Assembly: GCA_020850535.1 (NCBI GenBank)
Contig: JADZEM010000004.1
Span: 44,691 to 108,690 of the forward strand
Length of the DNA: 64,000 nt
Origin: Chloroflexota bacterium
GTDB taxonomy: Bacteria > Chloroflexota > UBA6077 > JACCZL01
Direction: 5' to 3'
Part shown: positions 43,005 through 51,548 of the stretch, in pieces
How positions within the stretch are numbered: position 1 is the first letter of the stretch
Layout of the letters: every line of letters begins with the position of its first letter
Translations under genes and position numbers: made by a program
The notes under the pieces: generated by a model
Database searches by the model: none
What the model was told of the DNA's origin: nothing
The model's input: the letters and a program-made list of their open reading frames with translations, nothing else

Positions 43005-43867
43005 TGCCAGAGCTGCCCGAGATCGAGACGCTCCGACGCGATCTGGCGCTGACGCTGGTCGGGCGGACGTTCGCCGCCGTGGACGTGCGCCTCGCCAAGC
43101 AGGTGGTCGGGCCGACGGGCCTGACCGCTGCCGACCTGATCGACAAGCGCATCGAGGCGTTGCGGCGGCGAGCCAAGTACCTGATCGCGGACCTTTCGGA
43201 TGGGCTGGCGCTGGTGCTGCACCTGCGGCTGGCGGGCCAGCTAGTGCACCGCGACGCCCGGAACCAGATGCTGGCCGAGGGCGGCCATCCGGTCCCGTCG
43301 TTTGGCGCGGAGCTGCCGCACAAGTCAACGCACGTCATCTTCCGCTTCGACGATGGCAGCGCCCTCTACCTGACCGACATCCGCCAGTTCGGGCGGGTCT
43401 GGATCCTCCCAGAGGCGGGCGTCGAGCCGCTCCTGGCGGCGGCGAAGCTTGGCCCCGAGCCGCTGGACGACGCGTTCACGCTGGACGTGCTGCGCGGGCA
43501 GCTGGCGCGGCGCCAGAAGATGCCGCTCAAGCCGGTGCTGCTGGATCAGCACGTCGTCTCGGGGATCGGCAACATCTACGCCGACGAGATCATCTTCGCC
43601 AGCCGCCTGACGCCAGCTACCCGCGTCGGCGACCTGGACGAGGCGGCGCTGGCCCGCCTGCACGCGGCCATCAGGGAGATCCTGGGGCTGGCCGTGCGCG
43701 AGGGCGTGGCCGAGATCCTGAACGGCAAGGCGGCATTGCATCGTGACTTCCCACGGGTTCACGGTCGCAAGGGGCAGCCGTGCCCGGTCTGCGGCAGCAC
43801 CATCGTGAAGTGTCAGTTCGCCGGTCGCGGCACCTACACCTGCCCGACCTGCCAGCCGATGCCCTGA
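43004..43867 (+). CDS. mutM: Formamidopyrimidine-DNA glycosylase
   Basis: The 287-residue protein begins 'MPELPEIETLRRDL', giving the catalytic N-terminal Pro and Glu after Met removal. It has the beta-hairpin Lys in 'RRRAKYLIADLSDG', 'DIRQFGRVW', the H2TH segment 'VLLDQHVVSGIGNIYADEIIFASR' and a C-terminal zinc finger (CPVCGS...CPTC) with the DNA-contacting Arg in 'AGRGTYTC'. It excises oxidised purines such as 8-oxoguanine. GTG 43004 overlaps the polA stop (TAGTG), so the repair polymerase and glycosylase are translated together. Confidence 0.94.
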   Translation: MPELPEIETLRRDLALTLVGRTFAAVDVRLAKQVVGPTGLTAADLIDKRIEALRRRAKYLIADLSDGLALVLHLRLAGQLVHRDARNQMLAEGGHPVPSFGAELPHKSTHVIFRFDDGSALYLTDIRQFGRVWILPEAGVEPLLAAAKLGPEPLDDAFTLDVLRGQLARRQKMPLKPVLLDQHVVSGIGNIYADEIIFASRLTPATRVGDLDEAALARLHAAIREILGLAVREGVAEILNGKAALHRDFPRVHGRKGQPCPVCGSTIVKCQFAGRGTYTCPTCQPMP

Positions 43868-43885
43868 GACGGGCATCAGCGGAAG

Positions 43886-43953
43886 GGCGGGTCACCCGCG
43901 CCGACGGCTGGAACCGAACGTGCATGCAGCGCGTCCATCTGGCGTGACCCGCC
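43886..43953. repeat. Wide inverted repeat after mutM
   Basis: GGCGGGTCA (43886-43894) is exactly complementary to TGACCCGCC (43945-43953) across a 50-base interval. It follows the mutM stop by 19 bases and could form the base of a terminator structure, although the loop is large and no T-run follows. Confidence 0.35.
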
Positions 43954-44080
43954 TGACGGATCGTGCGTCCGCGACCGTCGTCGCTCGTTCTGTCACTTGG
44001 GTCACACTCTCGGGCGATTGGTGATCTGACGTTGCTGGCCGGACCGCTGTCCGGACCGTCCGCTGGTGGAGTAGCGAACC

Positions 44081-44869
44081 GTGCCGGGGTTGCTCGGTCG
44101 AATTGAAGGGATGCTCGAACGGGCCGTCGAGGGTGGATCGCGCGCCATCTTTCGGCAGCGGCTGCAGCCCATCGAGCTGGCGAAGGCGTGCGCGCGGGCG
44201 ATGGAGCGCGGCCAGTGGGTTGGGCCTGATGGCATCGAAGCGCCGAACCAGTTCACCATTTTGCTCAACCCGGCCGACGCCGACGAGATTCGGCCCTACC
44301 AGACCACGCTGGAGGCACGCATCAAGCGCTACCTCCGCGAGTTTGCCGACGAGCGCAGCCTGGTCCCCCTCGCCGCGATCGCCGTCCGCGTGGAGGGCGA
44401 CCCACGGGTGAGGAGACGCGGTCTGCGCGTGATCGCCGCGATGTCCGACACCTCGCCGCCCGCTGGCTCGACGCTGCCAGATGCGCCGCCCACACGCCCG
44501 GTCCAGCCGATTGCGCCCACCGCCCACCTTCCGCGTGCGCAGCGCTCGGAGGCGTCGCCGGGCGCCCCGGCCGGTCCGCTGCTGCTGCTGCTGGAAGATG
44601 GCCGCAACGTCCGGCTGGTCGGGAACGTGGTCCGCATCGGTCGCGCGCCCGACAATGATCTCGTCCTATCCGACTCGCGCGTCTCGCGGTATCACGCACA
44701 GATCGTGATGGACCAGCTGGGACCGCATATCCGTGACCTGGGCAGCACCAACGGCACACTGCTTGCGGGACGCCCCGTCGTCCATGATCGCATCGCGGCG
44801 GGCTGTCAGCTGTCTCTCGGCGGCTTCGGCGTTCAGGTGTTGGCCGACGTTGGCACAACCGACCGCTAG
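44081..44869 (+). CDS. fhaA: FhaA-like protein (DUF3662 plus FHA domain)
   Basis: The 262-residue protein has an N-terminal DUF3662/FhaA domain ('MPGLLGRIEGMLERAVEGGSRAIFRQRLQPIELAKACARAMERGQ', 'NQFTILLNPADADEI'), a Pro-rich linker, and a C-terminal FHA domain with the phosphothreonine-binding pattern 'VRIGRAPDNDLVLSDSRVSRYHAQI' and 'IRDLGSTNGTLLAG'. In mycobacteria FhaA links Ser/Thr kinase signalling to peptidoglycan synthesis and MviN. The GTG start has GGAG nine bases upstream. It heads a cluster with FhaB, RodA/FtsW and PbpA, but no PknA/PknB or PstP lies within the window. Confidence 0.9.
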   Translation: MPGLLGRIEGMLERAVEGGSRAIFRQRLQPIELAKACARAMERGQWVGPDGIEAPNQFTILLNPADADEIRPYQTTLEARIKRYLREFADERSLVPLAAIAVRVEGDPRVRRRGLRVIAAMSDTSPPAGSTLPDAPPTRPVQPIAPTAHLPRAQRSEASPGAPAGPLLLLLEDGRNVRLVGNVVRIGRAPDNDLVLSDSRVSRYHAQIVMDQLGPHIRDLGSTNGTLLAGRPVVHDRIAAGCQLSLGGFGVQVLADVGTTDR

Positions 44870-44872
44870 CGC

Positions 44873-45352
44873 GTGGATTCCTGGCCTCGGTTACCCGGCC
44901 CGATGTTCGAGCTGACCGCCGAGGCGATCATCCTCCTGCTGCGGCTCGCGCTGATCGGGCTGCTGTACCTGTTCGTGGCGCTCGTGGTCGTGGCGGCAGG
45001 GCGGGAGCTGCGGCGAGCGGCCCTGGCGGCCCCGGACGCGCGCGTCCGGGGCCCGGGCGCGCGCCTGGTCGTCGTCGATCCCGGCGACACCAGCCTGATC
45101 CCGGGCGAGACGCTGTCGCTGCGGCCGGTCACGCGTCTCGGGCGGGCAGAGGGCAACACCATCGTGTTGGACGGGACCTACATCTCGGCCGACCATGCCG
45201 CCATCATCCAGCGCGACGGTTCCTGGTGGCTCGCGGACCGTGGCAGCACGAACGGTACGGCGCTGAACGACCGGCCGGTCAACGGCGAGGTCGGGCTGAC
45301 GCCGGGCGACGTGATCGGCATCGGCGACGTGCGCCTGCGGATCGTGCGATGA
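44873..45352 (+). CDS. fhaB: FhaB-like membrane-anchored FHA protein
   Basis: The 159-residue protein has one N-terminal membrane helix ('AIILLLRLALIGLLYLFVALVVVAA') and a C-terminal FHA domain: 'TRLGRAEGNTIVLDGTYISADHAAI' and 'LADRGSTNGTALND', with intact Arg, Ser and Asn/His positions for phosphothreonine binding. FhaB (FipA) of mycobacteria bridges FtsZ and FtsQ. GTG 44873 starts three bases after the fhaA stop; ATG 44903 is an alternative that would still keep the membrane helix. It precedes the RodA/FtsW gene by 28 bases. Confidence 0.88.
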   Translation: MDSWPRLPGPMFELTAEAIILLLRLALIGLLYLFVALVVVAAGRELRRAALAAPDARVRGPGARLVVVDPGDTSLIPGETLSLRPVTRLGRAEGNTIVLDGTYISADHAAIIQRDGSWWLADRGSTNGTALNDRPVNGEVGLTPGDVIGIGDVRLRIVR

Positions 45353-45380
45353 CGCCGCGAGTCTCCGCGCGGCGGCCCGC

Positions 45381-46694
45381 ATGAGCATGATGACGCTCGG
45401 CGCGCAACCGCGGCAGGCTCGCCCGCGCTGGCTGGAGCTGATGCTGCTGGTCTTGCCGGTCCTGTTGCTGGCCACCGGCCTCACCACCATCTCGCTGGCG
45501 CGCGGCGAGGCGCCCGGCCAGCGCGAGCAGGCGATCGTCGCAGCGCTGGCGACGGCCCTGTTCGTGTCGCACCTCTGGCTGTCGCTGCGCCACCCGCACG
45601 CCGACGAGGTCATCCTGCCCACGGGAGCGATGCTGGCGGCCCTCAGCATGGTGATGGTGGCCCGCCTCGAACCGGACCTTGCCACCCGCCAGGCGATGTG
45701 GGTCGGCGTCGGCTCCGTCGCCATGCTCGGCACGCTGACCATTCTGCCGAGCGTCGGCTGGCTGCGCCGGTACCGGTACACCTGGGCTGTGCTGGGCATC
45801 CTGCTGGTGCTCTCGACGTTCGTCTTCGGCATCGACCCGAACGGCAGCGGTGCGCGTCTCTGGCTCGGTGTCGGCGGCGTCTACTTCCAGCCCTCCGAGA
45901 TCCTCAAGGTGCTGCTGGTCATCTTCTTCGCCGCCTACCTGGACGACTACCGCGAGCTGCTCGCGCTCTCGAACGTGCGGGTCGGCCCGTTCCGGCTCCC
46001 GCCACTGCCGTACCTCGCGCCGCTGCTGCTGATGCTGGCGCTGGCCCTGGGCATCATCGTCCTCCAGCGCGATCTCGGGGCGGCGCTGCTGCTGTTTGGC
46101 CTGTTCTTGAGCATGCTGTACGTCGCCAGCGGCAGAGCCGTCTACGTCGTCGGCGGGCTGGTGCTCTTCGCCGGCGGCGCGAGCCTGCTGTACCGGCTGT
46201 TCAGCGTGGTCAAGATCCGCGTGGAGACCTGGCTCGATCCGTGGGCCACGGCTGATACCACGGGCTACCAACTGGTGCAGGGGCTGACGGCGCTCTCAGC
46301 CGGCGGGCTGTTCGGATCGGGGCTGACCTACGGCTACCCGCGCTACGTCCCGGCCGTCCACACCGACTTCATGATCGCGGCCATCGGAGAAGAGATCGGG
46401 CTGGCCGGCACACTGGTCGTCGTGGCGCTGTACGTGGTGCTGATCCATCGCGGACTGCGGGTCGCGATGCTGGCCCGCGACTCGTTCGGGGCGCTGGTGG
46501 CAGCCGGGTTGACCTCAGTGGTTGGCATCCAGGCGCTGGTGATCCTGGGCGGCACGCTCAAGCTGATCCCGCTGACGGGCGTGACGCTGCCGCTGTTGAG
46601 CTACGGCGGCAGCTCGGTGCTCGCCAACTTCGTGCTGCTCGGGCTGCTGCTGGCGGTGTCCGGCGAGCCTCGGAGGTCCGCGGATGCAGCGTAG
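45381..46694 (+). CDS. rodA: FtsW/RodA/SpoVE-family peptidoglycan glycosyltransferase
   Basis: The 437-residue SEDS-family membrane protein has about ten helices. Recognisable signatures are 'FQPSEILKVLLVIFFAAYL', 'IIVLQRDLGAALLLFGLFLSMLY', 'WLDPWATADTTGYQLVQGLTALSAGGLFGSGLTYG', 'HTDFMIAAIGEEIGLAG' and 'LIPLTGVTLPLLSYGGSSVLANFVLLGLLLAVS'. The Asp of 'VHTDF' is in the known catalytic region. It polymerises lipid II glycan chains with the class B PBP encoded next, whose start overlaps its end by 11 bases. RodA rather than FtsW is inferred from the mycobacterial fhaAB-rodA-pbpA order. Confidence 0.9.
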   Translation: MSMMTLGAQPRQARPRWLELMLLVLPVLLLATGLTTISLARGEAPGQREQAIVAALATALFVSHLWLSLRHPHADEVILPTGAMLAALSMVMVARLEPDLATRQAMWVGVGSVAMLGTLTILPSVGWLRRYRYTWAVLGILLVLSTFVFGIDPNGSGARLWLGVGGVYFQPSEILKVLLVIFFAAYLDDYRELLALSNVRVGPFRLPPLPYLAPLLLMLALALGIIVLQRDLGAALLLFGLFLSMLYVASGRAVYVVGGLVLFAGGASLLYRLFSVVKIRVETWLDPWATADTTGYQLVQGLTALSAGGLFGSGLTYGYPRYVPAVHTDFMIAAIGEEIGLAGTLVVVALYVVLIHRGLRVAMLARDSFGALVAAGLTSVVGIQALVILGGTLKLIPLTGVTLPLLSYGGSSVLANFVLLGLLLAVSGEPRRSADAA

Positions 46695-48165
46695 TCTGGA
46701 ACGCCTGCAACTGGTGCTGCTGAGCGGCTTCGTGCTGATCGCGCTCGCGCTCGGCTACTGGCAGTTCTTCCGTCAGGACGACGTCCTGGCTCGCGCCACC
46801 AATCCACGCATCGCCGAGGAAGCCCGGCGCGTCGTGCGCGGGAAGATCCTCGACCGCACGGGCAAGGTGCTGGCGGAGAACCTGCCGGACGAGGACGGCG
46901 GCAACCACCGTACGTATCCGGTCGGTGGGATGGCCGCCGTCGTGGGCTATCACAGCGGGCAGTTCGGGAATAGCGGCATCGAGGCGAAGTACGACGAGTA
47001 CCTGAGCGGCACGCGCTCGGCGGACCCGTTCGAGCGGCTGCGGGACACCCTGTATCACCGCCCCACCGTCGGCTCGGACGTGACGCTGACGGTCGATGCC
47101 CGCATCCAGCAGGCGGCGAACGATGCCCTGGCCGGCCGACCTGGGGCGGTGGTGGTGCTCGATCCGAAGACGGGCGCGGTGCTGGCGCTGGCCAGCGCGC
47201 CGACGTTCGAGCCCGGCGCACTGGACGAGCAGTGGCAGGCCCTGCTGGACGATCCAACCCGGCCGCTCGTCAACCGGGCGGTCGGCGCGTCGTACACGCC
47301 CGGCTCGACGTTCAAGCTGGTGACCGCCGCCGCCGCCCTCGATCTGCGGCTGGTCGATCCACGCCAGAAGTTCCGCTGCGTCGATCCGATCAAGATCGAC
47401 AGCCTCACGGTCGACTGCCGGAATCACGCCCACCTTGCGAACGTCGATTTCCGCGAGGCGTTCGCGTGGTCGTGCAATCGGACGTTCGCGTTGACGGCGC
47501 TGGAGCTGGGCACGCCGAAGCTGCAGCTTGCCGACGGCTTGAAAGCGCCCTTCCCCTGGCAGGACGCCCTGGGCGCAAGCGCCAACCGCCTCGAAGAGTA
47601 CGCACGGCGCTTCATGATCGGCCGCCCGATCCCGTTTGAGATCGGGGTCGAGGGCGGACAGCTCAAGGGCGGCAACGCCTGGTATCCGTCGTTGCTGGCC
47701 CAGACTGGCTTCGGGCAGGGGGAGATCGCCACGACGCCCCTGCACATGGCGCTGGTCGCGGCGGCCGTCGCGAACGGCGGCAACGTGCCGGCCCCGTACC
47801 TGACCACCGAGATCACCTCTCCGAGCGGGGCGGTCAGCACCCAGAATCGTGGGGGCGGCGTCCTGGGTCGGGCCTTTGAGGCCAGCACGGCCCAGACGCT
47901 GAACGAGATGATGGTGTTGAGCGTCGACACGGCCTACGCGAAGCCGGCCGCCATCGCCAACGTCAAGGTGGGTGGCAAGACGGGGTCCGCCGAAGCCGGT
48001 CCGGACGGCAGCCTGACCCATTCGTGGTTCGTCGGGTACGCCCCGGCCGACGATCCGCGCGTCGCCATCGCGGTCATCATGGAGCATCGCGGCTCGGGCA
48101 CCGACTTCGCGACGCCAGCGGCCCGCTCGATCTTGCAGCGCGCGCTGGACGTCTACAAGCGCTAG
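46684..48165 (+). CDS. pbpA: Class B penicillin-binding protein (PbpA-like transpeptidase)
   Basis: The 493-residue protein has one N-terminal membrane helix (about residues 8-28), a short pedestal with 'GKILDRTGKVLAE', and a transpeptidase domain with the three active-site motifs: STFK ('PGSTFKLVTAAAAL'), SCN ('AWSCNRTFALTALELG') and KTGS ('VGGKTGSAEAG'). It cross-links peptidoglycan as the partner of the SEDS protein encoded upstream, with an 11-base overlap. The length is close to that of mycobacterial PbpA. There are no PASTA domains. Confidence 0.93.
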   Translation: MQRSLERLQLVLLSGFVLIALALGYWQFFRQDDVLARATNPRIAEEARRVVRGKILDRTGKVLAENLPDEDGGNHRTYPVGGMAAVVGYHSGQFGNSGIEAKYDEYLSGTRSADPFERLRDTLYHRPTVGSDVTLTVDARIQQAANDALAGRPGAVVVLDPKTGAVLALASAPTFEPGALDEQWQALLDDPTRPLVNRAVGASYTPGSTFKLVTAAAALDLRLVDPRQKFRCVDPIKIDSLTVDCRNHAHLANVDFREAFAWSCNRTFALTALELGTPKLQLADGLKAPFPWQDALGASANRLEEYARRFMIGRPIPFEIGVEGGQLKGGNAWYPSLLAQTGFGQGEIATTPLHMALVAAAVANGGNVPAPYLTTEITSPSGAVSTQNRGGGVLGRAFEASTAQTLNEMMVLSVDTAYAKPAAIANVKVGGKTGSAEAGPDGSLTHSWFVGYAPADDPRVAIAVIMEHRGSGTDFATPAARSILQRALDVYKR

Positions 48166-48235
48166 CGTTGTCGCCGTTCACCATCAGGGCACGGGACTTG
48201 CCTAGTGGCGGTCAGCACACTCGGAGACCAGGATC

Positions 48236-48634
48236 ATGTCACGCCACGCTGCTCACACGTTGTACGAGGTCAATGGGGAGTCGCAGCCCGAGAGCGAGGA
48301 TGACCGCATCGCCGCCTTTGATGCTGCCGCGGACCGGGAGCGGGTGGAGCCGACGCAGCCCTTCTCGGCAGCCCGTCAGCAAGCGTTCCGGCTGGTCGAG
48401 ACGTCGCCGCCGGTGACGCCGGTCCTGATGGGCGCCGCCGCCGTCCTCTTCGGCGGCGCCGTCGGCTACTGGCTCGGCGCGCGCCGCACGCGGCCGGCCG
48501 CACGCAAGGCGCAGCGCACCGCCGCGCGCGTCGAGCAGGCCGTTGAACTGCTGCCCGTAGCCGCACGCCTCCTTGCGAACCCGGTGGTGCGAACCCTGCT
48601 CATCAGGATGGTGATGCGAAAGCTCTCTATCTAG
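48236..48634 (+). CDS. Small single-pass membrane protein, unknown function
   Basis: The 132-residue protein has a polar N-terminal half ('ESEDDRIAAFDAAADRERVEPTQPFSAARQQAFRLVE'), one Gly-rich membrane helix ('PVLMGAAAVLFGGAVGYWLGARRTRP', residues about 60-85) and a basic C-terminal helical part ending 'LLIRMVMRKLSI'. It has the architecture of small membrane stress proteins such as the YtxH type, but I do not recognise a family. It follows pbpA by 70 bases on the same strand and may be co-transcribed. Confidence 0.6.
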   Translation: MSRHAAHTLYEVNGESQPESEDDRIAAFDAAADRERVEPTQPFSAARQQAFRLVETSPPVTPVLMGAAAVLFGGAVGYWLGARRTRPAARKAQRTAARVEQAVELLPVAARLLANPVVRTLLIRMVMRKLSI

Positions 48635-48702
48635 CGGTCCGTGGGCGGCGCGCATGGTACGATCCCGTCCGTGATTCTGGAACGTGGACGGCCCTGCGCG
48701 CT

Positions 48703-51543
48703 GTGATCGATCTGCCGCTGGTCTCGCTCGACCTGGAAATCCTCGATACCGACGCCGGCTCCGAGATCATCGAAGTCGGCGCCGTCAAGTTTCGCGGTGC
48801 GGAGACGCTGGACACGTTCAGCGCCCTGGTCCGACCGAAGGGTGCGCTGACCTTCAAGGTCGGCAACCTGACCGGACTGACCGCCCGCGACCTCGCCAAC
48901 GGCGAGTCGTTGCGGCCGGTGCTGGAGCGGCTGTCGCGCTTCATCGGCGGCGCGACCATCGTCGGGCAGTCCATCGGGATCGACCTTGAGAACCTGAAAA
49001 AGGCCGGCCTCGATCTGGCGAACCGCCGTTTCGACACGTTCGAGCTGGCCGTGCTGCTGCGGCCCGGCCTCAAAGCCTACGACCTCGGCTCGATTGCCCG
49101 CGACCTGGGCGTCGGCGGCGACATCCCGCACCGCGCGCTCGCGGACGCCGAGCTTGCCCGCGCCGTCTTCAACGCCCTGGTCGAGAAGGTCGGCGAGCAC
49201 TCGCTGGAGACGCTGAGCCAGGTCGTGCGGCTCGCGACGACGCTGGACTGGCCGCTCAAGACCGTCTTCGAGCTGGTGCATCAGCAGCGGGTACGCCGGA
49301 TGATCGAGAGCCGGCAGGTCGAGACGTTCGGGGGTGGGCCGCTGGACGATCTCAAGCCGCCGGCCGCCAGTGAGCCTGTCGAGCCGGACGGGCGCTTCGT
49401 CGCGCTCAACCCGAAGTCGCTGGCCTCGTCGATGGCCCCCGGCGGCGAGGTCGCCCGCTCGCTGCGTGGCTACGAGGACCGGCCGGCCCAGCGCCGGATG
49501 CTCCAGGCCGTCGCCACGGCCCTCAACGACGGCGACACGCTGCTGGTCGAGGCCGGCACCGGCACGGGCAAGTCGCTGGCCTACTTGCTGCCAGCGCTGC
49601 GGTTCGCGGTCGAGAACGGCATGCGGGTCGTCGTGTCCACCAACACGATCAATTTGCAGGATCAGCTGCTCGACAAGGACGTGCCCGACCTGCTCCATGC
49701 GACCGGGCTGCCGGCCCGGGTCTCGGTGCTGAAGGGCCGCGGCAACTACCTCTGCCTCCGGCGCTGGCTCACCCTCTTCAAGACCGACGACCTCAGCCCC
49801 GGCGAGCGGATGCTGCTGATCCGCACGCTGATCTGGCTGACACGGACGACCTCTGGCGACCGCGCCGAACTGCGCCTGACGCCTGAGGAGGACGAGGCCT
49901 GGAGCAAGGTCGCCGCCGCCGCCGAGGTCTGCTCGCCCCTGCGGTGCCCCTACCACCGCGAGGGCACCTGCTTCGTGGCGCGCGCCCGTCGGGCCGCCGA
50001 CAGCGCTCACGTCGTCATCGTGAACCACTCGCTGCTGCTCTCGGATGTGGTCACGGGCAACCAGGTGCTCCCCGAGTACAGGCACCTGATCGTGGACGAG
50101 GCCCACCACCTGGAGGACGAGGCGACGGCGCAGCTGAGCCGGCGCGTCACCGCGCGCGAGGTGGCCCGGCGGCTGGGCGAGCTGGCAGACGCCGTCACGA
50201 GCGAAGGGCCGGGCCTGCTCAACGAGGCGACCGGCGCACTGGTCCACGCGACGCCGGACGACGCCAAGAAGGAAGAGCACTGGCGCCGGCTGGACCGAGG
50301 CCGGCAGCAGGTGGTCCGGGTGCGGTCGGGCATGGACCGGCTGTTCGGGATGCTGTCCACCTTCACCCGCGAGCAGAATCGGCGTGGCGAGGGCGGCCCG
50401 GCCACGGTCAGGCTGACGCGCGCCCTGCGCTCGCACCCACTCTGGTCGGAGATCGACATCCTGTGGGGGGAAGTCGGGCGGGACATGCTCGACCTCCAGA
50501 AGACGGTCGCCGAGCTGATCGCGGGCCTCGACGCCCTCTCCTCGCGCGACGAGGTGCAGGACACCACCCTTGGAGAGCTGACGGCGCAGGGGACGGCTTG
50601 GGAGGAGACCCGCCTCCACTTCACGAAGGTCATCGCCGAGTCGAGCGACAACGTCATCGCGTGGCTCACCTTCGGCCAGACCGACGAGCTTGGCGTGAAC
50701 GCCGCCCCGCTCGACATCGGCCCGACGATCCGCGAACAACTGGTCGGCCCGCTGGCCGCCGCCGTGCTGACCTCGGCCACGCTGACCAGCGAGGGCAACT
50801 TCCGCTACGTGAAGGATCGGCTGTCGCTCCAGGACGCCGAGGAGCTGACGGTCGGCTCGCCGTTCAACTACGCCACCTCAACGCTGGTCTACCTGCCCAC
50901 CAATGCGCCGGAGCCGAACCAGCAGGGCTACCAACGGGCGGTTGAGCAGATCGTCCTCGCCGCGGCCACCGAGCTGAAGGGCCGCACGATGGTCCTGTTC
51001 ACGTCACACAGTCAGTTGCGCGCGACCTACATGGGCCTGCGCGATGCGCTCGACGCCCGCAAGATCATCCTGCTCGGGCAGCGGGTCGATGGCAGCTCGC
51101 GGGCGCGCCTGCTGGAGACATTCAAGAGCGGGCGTCCGTGCGTGCTCCTTGGCACCAGCAGCTTCTGGGAGGGCGTGGACGTCGTCGGCGAGGCATTGAG
51201 CTGCCTGATCATCGCGCGGCTGCCGTTCGCGCCGCCCACCGATCCGATTGTCGAGGCGCGCAGCGAGCAGTTCGACGATCCGTTCAACCAGTACTCGCTG
51301 CCCCAGGCGATCCTGAAATTCCGCCAGGGTTTCGGCCGCCTGATCCGCAGCAAGACGGATCGTGGCATCATGATCGTGCTGGACAGCCGCCTGCGGACCC
51401 GCCGGTATGGCCGATCCTTCCTTGATTCCCTACCGTCATGCGAGATGCGCGTTGGCCCATCCAACGACGCCGGCCGAGTGGCTGGCGCCTGGATGCGTGG
51501 CGAGCGTGACCACCTCGGCATGGCGATCTCGTTGAGGAGATGA
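48703..51543 (+). CDS. dinG: DinG-family helicase with N-terminal DnaQ-like exonuclease domain
   Basis: The 946-residue protein has a DEDDh exonuclease domain (about 1-165): 'VSLDLEILDTDAGSEIIEVGAVKF' (DxE) and 'PHRALADAELA'. A superfamily 2 helicase of the XPD/DinG type follows: Walker A 'EAGTGTGKSLAYLLPA', four cysteines suited to a [4Fe-4S] cluster ('YLCLRRW', 'VCSPLRCPYHREGTCFVARARRAADSAHVVIVNHSLLL'), 'VDEAHHLEDEA', and motifs near 'LLGTSSFWEGVDVVGEAL' and 'QGFGRLIRSKTDRG'. The exonuclease-DinG fusion is known from Gram-positive lineages. It probably processes DNA or R-loop structures. The start is GTG. Confidence 0.93.
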   Translation: MIDLPLVSLDLEILDTDAGSEIIEVGAVKFRGAETLDTFSALVRPKGALTFKVGNLTGLTARDLANGESLRPVLERLSRFIGGATIVGQSIGIDLENLKKAGLDLANRRFDTFELAVLLRPGLKAYDLGSIARDLGVGGDIPHRALADAELARAVFNALVEKVGEHSLETLSQVVRLATTLDWPLKTVFELVHQQRVRRMIESRQVETFGGGPLDDLKPPAASEPVEPDGRFVALNPKSLASSMAPGGEVARSLRGYEDRPAQRRMLQAVATALNDGDTLLVEAGTGTGKSLAYLLPALRFAVENGMRVVVSTNTINLQDQLLDKDVPDLLHATGLPARVSVLKGRGNYLCLRRWLTLFKTDDLSPGERMLLIRTLIWLTRTTSGDRAELRLTPEEDEAWSKVAAAAEVCSPLRCPYHREGTCFVARARRAADSAHVVIVNHSLLLSDVVTGNQVLPEYRHLIVDEAHHLEDEATAQLSRRVTAREVARRLGELADAVTSEGPGLLNEATGALVHATPDDAKKEEHWRRLDRGRQQVVRVRSGMDRLFGMLSTFTREQNRRGEGGPATVRLTRALRSHPLWSEIDILWGEVGRDMLDLQKTVAELIAGLDALSSRDEVQDTTLGELTAQGTAWEETRLHFTKVIAESSDNVIAWLTFGQTDELGVNAAPLDIGPTIREQLVGPLAAAVLTSATLTSEGNFRYVKDRLSLQDAEELTVGSPFNYATSTLVYLPTNAPEPNQQGYQRAVEQIVLAAATELKGRTMVLFTSHSQLRATYMGLRDALDARKIILLGQRVDGSSRARLLETFKSGRPCVLLGTSSFWEGVDVVGEALSCLIIARLPFAPPTDPIVEARSEQFDDPFNQYSLPQAILKFRQGFGRLIRSKTDRGIMIVLDSRLRTRRYGRSFLDSLPSCEMRVGPSNDAGRVAGAWMRGERDHLGMAISLRR

Positions 51544-51548
51544 CCCCG

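Noticed and set aside
48631..50739. Long minus-strand open frame (702 codons) opposite dinG
   Set aside because: It mirrors the GC-rich codons of dinG, has no family resemblance, and the plus-strand protein has full helicase motifs.
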